Below, in pieces: positions 59,148-64,000 of a stretch of 64,000 nucleotides of DNA. The DNA is from Isoetes taiwanensis (Eukaryota; Streptophyta; Lycopodiopsida; Isoetales; Isoetaceae): positions 15,122,390-15,186,389 of the forward strand of contig JAJEKV010000025.1 of NCBI GenBank assembly GCA_021234155.1, in the 5' to 3' direction. The stretch's first letter is position 1, and each line of letters begins with the position of its first letter. The translations under genes were made by a program, and so were the position numbers. The notes beneath the pieces are model-generated. The model was not told where the DNA came from. It saw only the letters and a program-made list of their open reading frames with translations, and did not search any database.

Positions 59148-59149
59148 CT

Positions 59150-60130
59150 TTTTTCCCCGCTGGACCGCTTCTTCCTGGTGCTCTTGGAGGCTTGGGCCTA
59201 GGTGGCGGCGGCTTCAAGGTCTCGCTTCTTGTCGGGTGTCCACCTTCAATCGTTCTCACCCTGTGCTCCTGGTAGTAGGCATTGTATGCTTCCCACTTCT
59301 CCATGTAGGTGTTGTGCTCCTTGATCCTCTTCTGATAGACCTTGATAGGGTCTATCACATATGCCTCCCGTTGGGGTCGCGAGGCCTTAACTCTATCCCA
59401 CGTCGGGAATGGTGGGGGCTTTCCGCCATGTCCGGCCCTCCTCGTTCCTCTGTGCTACCTTTCGGGTGCCTCTTCTTTGGGCACTTCCTTCTCCATGGGC
59501 GGGGTTTTGAAGAGCTCGCCCTCGGTTGGGGGCGTAATCCTCGTCCCAATCGTCGGTGAAGGGGGGTCTCTTCGCCTGATGGTTGATTGATGACGGCCCT
59601 ACCGCCCTTCCTCCACCTTCACAACTTTTCTCTTTACGCTTTAATGGCTTTGGCCTTCCTTCTTCTTTGGCTCGGCTGGCGGTGGTTGGGTCGCCCTCCC
59701 TTCTTCGCCCTTCGCTTCCCCTGCCGCTTTGGCTTCATACCTGTGGCGAAGCGCCGCCAAGATCCTGCTTCCTCGCGAGGGCTAAGGCGGCCGGGCCTCT
59801 TCCTCCCTTGGCTCCTCCCCGCAGGTGGGTCGGGTCTGGTGTTGCTCTTCGGCTATTGGACTGCCCTACTCGCTCCGTTGCTCCTGCTCCTTCCTTCCCC
59901 TCCTGTCGCGGCGATCTCCTCGAGGATTTGATGCATGATGTCCTGGCTCTGGCCGTCCTCTATGATCTCCTCAGATGGTCGCCCGATCTGATCCTGCATC
60001 TTCATGAAGAAGATTCGCTTTCTCGAAAGGCGTTTTGAAGGACCCTCTGAAAGAGGCCAGAATGGGCTCATACTTTGGAGGATCCGCTTCGCTAGGCTTC
60101 CTTCTTGATCTGTGTTTTGTGCGCCATCAT
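59150..60130 (-). pseudogene. N-terminal extension of the H3-like protein, several frames
   Basis: ATGs at 60130 and 60127 begin MMAHKTQIKKEA, then a stop/frame change. Blocks downstream on the same strand read as one hydrophilic protein: SMSPFWPLSEGPSKRLSRKR and IIEDGQSQDIMHQILEEIA (60071-59900), an acidic FTDDWDEDYAP (about 59550), FKTPPMEKEVPKEEAPE (about 59500-59465), then VYQKRIKEHNTYMEKWEAYN and a Pro/Arg-rich linker to 59150. At least four frame changes or stops interrupt it. No domain recognised; a coiled or helical segment followed by a disordered linker leads into the histone fold, replacing the H3 tail. The joining of blocks is inference from strand, order and composition. Confidence 0.5.
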
Positions 60131-60228
60131 TTGATGGTTCGGTCGATCGGAGCTGTTACCAGAAGATCGGCTTCGGCCGAATACTGAGCAAACTTCTAAG
60201 GAAGAGCGAAAATGGGAGGGGTCTAGGT

Positions 60229-60237
60229 CTATTTATA
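60229..60237 (-). promoter_or_regulatory. TATA box before the H3-like module
   Basis: Minus-strand TATAAATAG, about 99 bp before the ATG at 60130; the following CCCCTCCCATTT and AAGTTTGCTC parallel the promoter at 58266. Confidence 0.6.
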
Positions 60238-60312
60238 GGTGTCAATTTTAGGTCAACTTTTAAACTACCTTTTGGGGTGCTTAAAACATCTAAAACACCT
60301 AATTAAAGCAAG

Positions 60313-60572
60313 GTCTCATCGTTATGCCCAGCCCGAAAATGAGAAAGTCATTTCCCGTCTGGGTGACGTGTGAGACATGGTGGGACCCACTACTAAATTT
60401 TGTACTTTTTAAACAAGTAACATCTTTGATTCTACTGATTCTTAGCTCTAATTTAGAATTATCAAGCTATTTTTCGTAATTTACAACTTTTTTTGTGTTT
60501 TGTTTTGAATGTTCACCGTTAAGCCCGACCAGAAAATGAAAATCTCATTTCTGCCCTGGCGACGTGTGAGAC
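60313..60572. repeat. Palindrome pair before the H3-like module
   Basis: 60313-60376 and 60512-60572, 199 bp apart; same family as at 58453-58719 and 48733-49001, more degraded. Confidence 0.78.
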
Positions 60573-60763
60573 CACCCTACGGATGTTGGCTCACCAATTC
60601 TTAATCTTTTTTTATGTTTTCATTCATTTTAAGCTGTTACTAGCTTAGCATAAACTACAAAAATGAGAAAAATTTTTCCCATTTTCGAGGTTTAAGGATC
60701 CTATCAGGTTAGTACTCTTTGGGAACATGGCCGATGCTTTTGCTCTTGGTCTCCAAGAACATT

Positions 60764-60775
60764 GCTCTGATACCA
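60764..60775 (-). promoter_or_regulatory. Primer-binding site for initiator tRNA-Met
   Basis: Minus-strand TGGTATCAGAGC, one base after the LTR end, is the standard plant tRNA-iMet primer site. Confidence 0.9.
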
Positions 60776-60776
60776 C

Positions 60777-62425
60777 TGTGACGTCCCCTACTCGCATACG
60801 GTGCACTCACCATATACAAGCGGGAGTTCATCCCCATACCAGCTCCATGCGATCACGAGGGCCCTCCACATAACACCGCAACCGCGGTGGCCAGCGTTCC
60901 GATTGGGAAGAGTGAAGGGTCATTTTACCCGTCTCCTCGGGGTCTACCCTAGCCGCGGGCGTAACATACATGTCATTACACAACATAAGCACATATCCAC
61001 CTCGAAGGGTGGTCCATCACATCTGCATAAACAAGGTGAGCACAATGCATAAGGAAAGTTCTACCCAAGGCTCAGACTCAAGGGGATGACTGACGGCTTG
61101 GGTCTCCAGAGTTCATTGCAGACCAGAATTCATGGCAATGGATTTGGCCGGCATATGAACATGGCATAGGGTTGTCCCTCCATCCGCCCTCCACATTGCA
61201 CACTTTGCGAGTAGGCTGAAAAGTATCCGGACCTGATTTGTAGCACGGGATGCATAGCCAAAAGGGCTATTCACGGGTTTCATCCTCCCAGTTTCGATGG
61301 GGCAGGAAGGGATCACCCTCGAGAGATCTACATCTAACTCAAGGTGACTAGAGGGCCACCGCCCGTATTCGTTGAAACCCACCGGAAAGTGTACACCACT
61401 TCCGCGGGTGTCGAGTCCATGCCTCACCCGCTTTCGGTGGTGAGCCATTAGACCTAGTCACAATGATCCCTGGTAGGCCTTACACACCGAGGGATCGTTC
61501 AAGAGTCGGGACATGAACCTCCTTCTCGGCCTGATCGGGCCTTCACCTGACCGGTGTGGCTCTTGGACACAAAGGCGAATCTATCGTGTGTGCTAGAGAG
61601 GCTAATCTAGAGAGCATCTACTACCAAGCTTTTAGGTCTCTACCCCCCTTCCCAATCCAAGGAGTTCATAGAGATACATCATCCATATACATCACAGAAG
61701 AACTAAAGAACTATATCTAATCTACATCATAGAGTTAGGTTCTTTTGGTTAGAGGCTGGTATCTAGAGATCTAGAGAACTGCTATGGGCAATTTAATAGG
61801 CTAAACCTACTGATTCTATGACCTAAATAGGGTTTAGACTATCTAATTGGCCAAATACCTGATCCTTGAGTGGCTCCTCGACCGAGCTCGACCATCCTGG
61901 CCAAAACGCTTTCGAATCAAGGGAAACTAATGGTGCAATTCTCTCGGGGGCAGTGCGGGGGCGGTTTTGGTGTTGAGGCAACCAAAGCGAGTTCTAAAAC
62001 CCTAGAAACTAAAAATTGGGCAAGTTGGGTTTCCCCCTTAATAGACAAGGGGTTGGCTAGGGTTTCCAATTATCCCCTTTAGGCATGTGGGATAATTGGG
62101 AATGGGCCCACTTGCCTTTAATGGCTGGGTGGCAAAATATTGCCCACATGGAAATGTGTGCCCACATTAATGTGTACATTGGAAAATGTGCACATTAATT
62201 GCACCTATGGGTGTGGCCCACTTGGCATGAAGTGGCCATATGGGAAAATGTGCACCTAAGTGAATGTGCACATTGATTAATGTGCACATTAATAAATGCA
62301 CCTCCTTGCGTTGCCCCGGGGCTACTACTAGCCTAGCTACACGTTGGTACCGTCGGTCGGTGGCGCGGTACGCTGGCGAAGGCGATGCGATCATCCCGGG
62401 GCGTATGCATGGCCGAACGTCCACA
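60777..62425 (-). repeat. 5' LTR (right)
   Basis: 1649 bp from tgtgacgtcc to acgtccaca; aligned with 49209-50886, with scattered substitutions and many 1-10 base indels. Flanked by ctaat on the right. Confidence 0.88.
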
Positions 62426-62430
62426 CTAAT
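62426..62430 (+). repeat. 5-bp target-site duplication, right (ctaat)
   Basis: Matches 48342-48346, immediately outside the right LTR end. Confidence 0.75.
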
Positions 62431-62494
62431 CTGGGGCGCCGTCGATGTTGATAGCGTAGACTACATTTTGTGTCTTCCTAGATAATTTTTGTAT

Positions 62495-62695
62495 GGCGGT
62501 GGCGATTATCTTGGTGTTTTCTGCAGAGATTTGATCAGTTGGATATGGCGGTTGTTTACTAGCATCTTGGCGACTTCTAGTGCAAGGATTTGCTGGCGGT
62601 GGTGATTATCTTGGTGTTCTCTGCAGAGCTTTAGTCAGTTGGCTATGGCGGTTGTTTATTAGCGTCTTAGCGACTTCTAATGCAAGGATTTGCTG
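62495..62695 (+). repeat. Two tandem 100-bp units
   Basis: ggcggtgg.gattatcttggtgtt...tgcaaggatttgct occurs at 62495-62594 and 62595-62694, with a few mismatches. Confidence 0.8.
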
Positions 62696-63267
62696 GCTGA
62701 TCTTTACAGTGACGATTTTTCGATGAAGCTTTACTAATTTGAGGTGTTCAGTGATTTTTAGTCGATTTTTCCAGAGTTTTAGTGATCTTTTGGGCCTATC
62801 TTTACTGATTTTTACTAAGGAGTTACCAGTAGATCTCTACTGCGAGGATTTGTTGGCTATAATCAGAGTATGTTTCAGATTTTGATAATCATTCTTGAAG
62901 AGAAGATGATATTTTTGGCAGTTCAGTCTGTTATTTTTGGCAGGTTGATCTTTTTGTGGCTGTTGAATATCTCAGTACTTGTGATCAGTTTGATCAAGTG
63001 ATAAACTTTCTTGTCAAACTTTGATAAACTGTTTGTAATCTGTCTGATAAAGTGTGTTCAGCTTGTGTTAACCTTGAAATTTTAGAGTTGACTTTGGCGT
63101 AACCTTGTGATCTTGTAATCTTGTGATCTTGGAATTTGTAATTTCAGTCTTAGTTGTAATCTGTTTCTATAAATTGTATTATGTAAATTCAGGTGCAGGT
63201 TGAGATAAACTTATCAGAAATAATTTGATAGCAAAATTAAAGTAATCCCAGGCAGGCGTGCATTACA
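62621..63267 (+). repeat. Left arm of a giant inverted repeat
   Basis: ctgcagagctttagtcagtt... to ...aggcgtgcattac is, read in reverse complement, nearly identical to 63391-64000, with few substitutions and short indels. The spacer is 123 bp. It contains no ORF. Confidence 0.88.
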
Positions 63268-63390
63268 TCTGTTACATTTTTGAGCCCGTTGGCTGTACCT
63301 AGATAATAGAACATGTATAAAATTGGCATGCAAAAATTATCAAGCAATTTTAAAATGTTGTAGAAAATATAAGGACCTGATCAAAACGTA

Positions 63391-64000
63391 ATGCACGTCA
63401 GCTTGGGATTACTTTAAGTTTGCTATCAAATTATTTCTGATAATTTTATCTCAACCTGCACCTCAATGTACATAATACAATTAAAAGAAACAGATTACAA
63501 CTAAGACTGAAATTACAGATTCCAAGATCATAAGATTGCAAGGTTACTCCAAAGTTAACTCCAAAATTTCAAGGTTAACACAAGCTGAACACAGTTTATC
63601 AGACAGATTACAAACAGTTTATCAAAGTTTGACAAAATTTATCACTTGATCAAAACTGATCACAAGTACTGAGATATTCAACAACCACAAAAAGATCAAC
63701 TGCCAAAAATATCATCTTCTCTTCAAGAACGGTTATCAAATTATGAAACATACTTTGATTATAGCCAACAAATCCTCGCAGTAAAGATCCACTGGTAAAT
63801 CCTTAGTAAAAATCAGTAAAGATAGGCCCAAAAGATCATTAAAACTCTAGAAAGATCGGCTAAAGATAACTGAACACCTCAAATTAGTAAAGCTTCGTCG
63901 AAAAATCGTCACTGTAAAGATCGGCCAGCAAATCCTTGCATTAGAAGTCGCTAAAACGCTAGTAAACAACCGCCATAGCCAACTGACCAAAGCTCTGCAG
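63391..64000 (-). repeat. Right arm of the giant inverted repeat, cut by the window
   Basis: Begins gtaatgcacgtcagc..., the complement of the left arm's inner end, and continues to the last base (ctctgcag), so the arm probably extends beyond the window. Confidence 0.88.

Larger units (their letters stand above)
48347..62425 (-). mobile_element. Ty3/gypsy chromovirus-type LTR retrotransposon with three LTRs and a captured histone H3
   Basis: Minus-strand element of 14.08 kb. From its 5' end (right): LTR 60777-62425, primer site 60764-60775, leader, H3-like module (60130-58866), second leader, gag-like ORFs (58154-55140), protease, RT, RNase H, integrase, chromodomain (54873-51828), polypurine tract (50887-50899), LTR 49209-50886, a second primer site and leader (48672-49208), truncated LTR (48347-48671). 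LTR ends are TGTGACGT/...CACA, and ctaat flanks both outer ends. Coding parts carry many frameshifts. The internal region (about 9.9 kb) is far longer than in ordinary chromoviruses. Confidence 0.88.

Noticed and set aside
55124-60038. Numerous plus-strand ORFs across the element (for example 59128-59559, 59583-60038, 56077-56433)
   Set aside because: Antisense shadows of the GC-rich minus-strand coding regions; no recognisable domains.

Overview
The window is nuclear DNA of a land plant. Two intron-containing host genes support this: a FSH-family serine hydrolase (35.7-37.2 kb) and the plant-type fusion of NAD(P)HX epimerase with pyridoxine 5'-phosphate oxidase (43.6-47.9 kb). Nearly everything else is transposon-derived: Helitron, L1-type LINE, pogo/jerky-like DDE transposon, Ty3/gypsy fragments, SINE-like repeats, foldback DNA and minisatellites. 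A repeat-rich, medium-GC vascular plant (fern or lycophyte would fit) is my guess; the sequence alone does not fix the species.

Layout: 0-2.2 kb, minus-strand coding debris (open frame running off the left edge; coiled-coil/RING-like ORF). 4.2-7.3 kb, broken Helitron Rep-helicase (+). 9.4-11.5 kb, tandem array of about 350-450 bp units that carry pol III-like boxes, flanked by diverged direct repeats. 12.3-14.7 kb, unrecognised ORFs. 15.4-22.96 kb, nearly full-length but broken LINE (+) with poly(A). 23.5-25.0 kb, dead DDE transposase (-). 25.6-35.4 kb, mostly noncoding, with a dense TGCATTTATTGCGGCCATTAA minisatellite at 32.7-34.5 kb. 35.4-37.2 kb, hydrolase gene. 37.2-43.6 kb, repeats, a perfect 29-bp inverted-repeat element, and a gypsy RT fragment split by an insertion. 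43.6-47.9 kb, PPOX1-like gene.

48,347-62,425 is one large minus-strand Ty3/gypsy chromovirus-type LTR retrotransposon bounded by a 5-bp duplication (ctaat). It has an initiator-tRNA-Met primer site, a polypurine tract, and protease, RT, RNase H, integrase and chromodomain remnants. Its architecture is abnormal. It holds three LTRs (one truncated) and two primer sites. Its internal region is about 9.9 kb, and upstream of gag it carries a separate transcription-unit-like module encoding a HISTONE H3-LIKE histone fold. Duplicated leaders, each with a pair of about 65-bp palindromes, a TATA box and an ATG, lie in front of both the histone module and the gag-like ORF. An element encoding both a nucleosome component and a chromodomain is the main discovery candidate here.

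Right of the element (62.6-64 kb) is a giant near-perfect inverted repeat with arms over 600 bp that runs off the window. The coding parts of all the transposons carry many single-base indels, while both host genes read cleanly through every exon.
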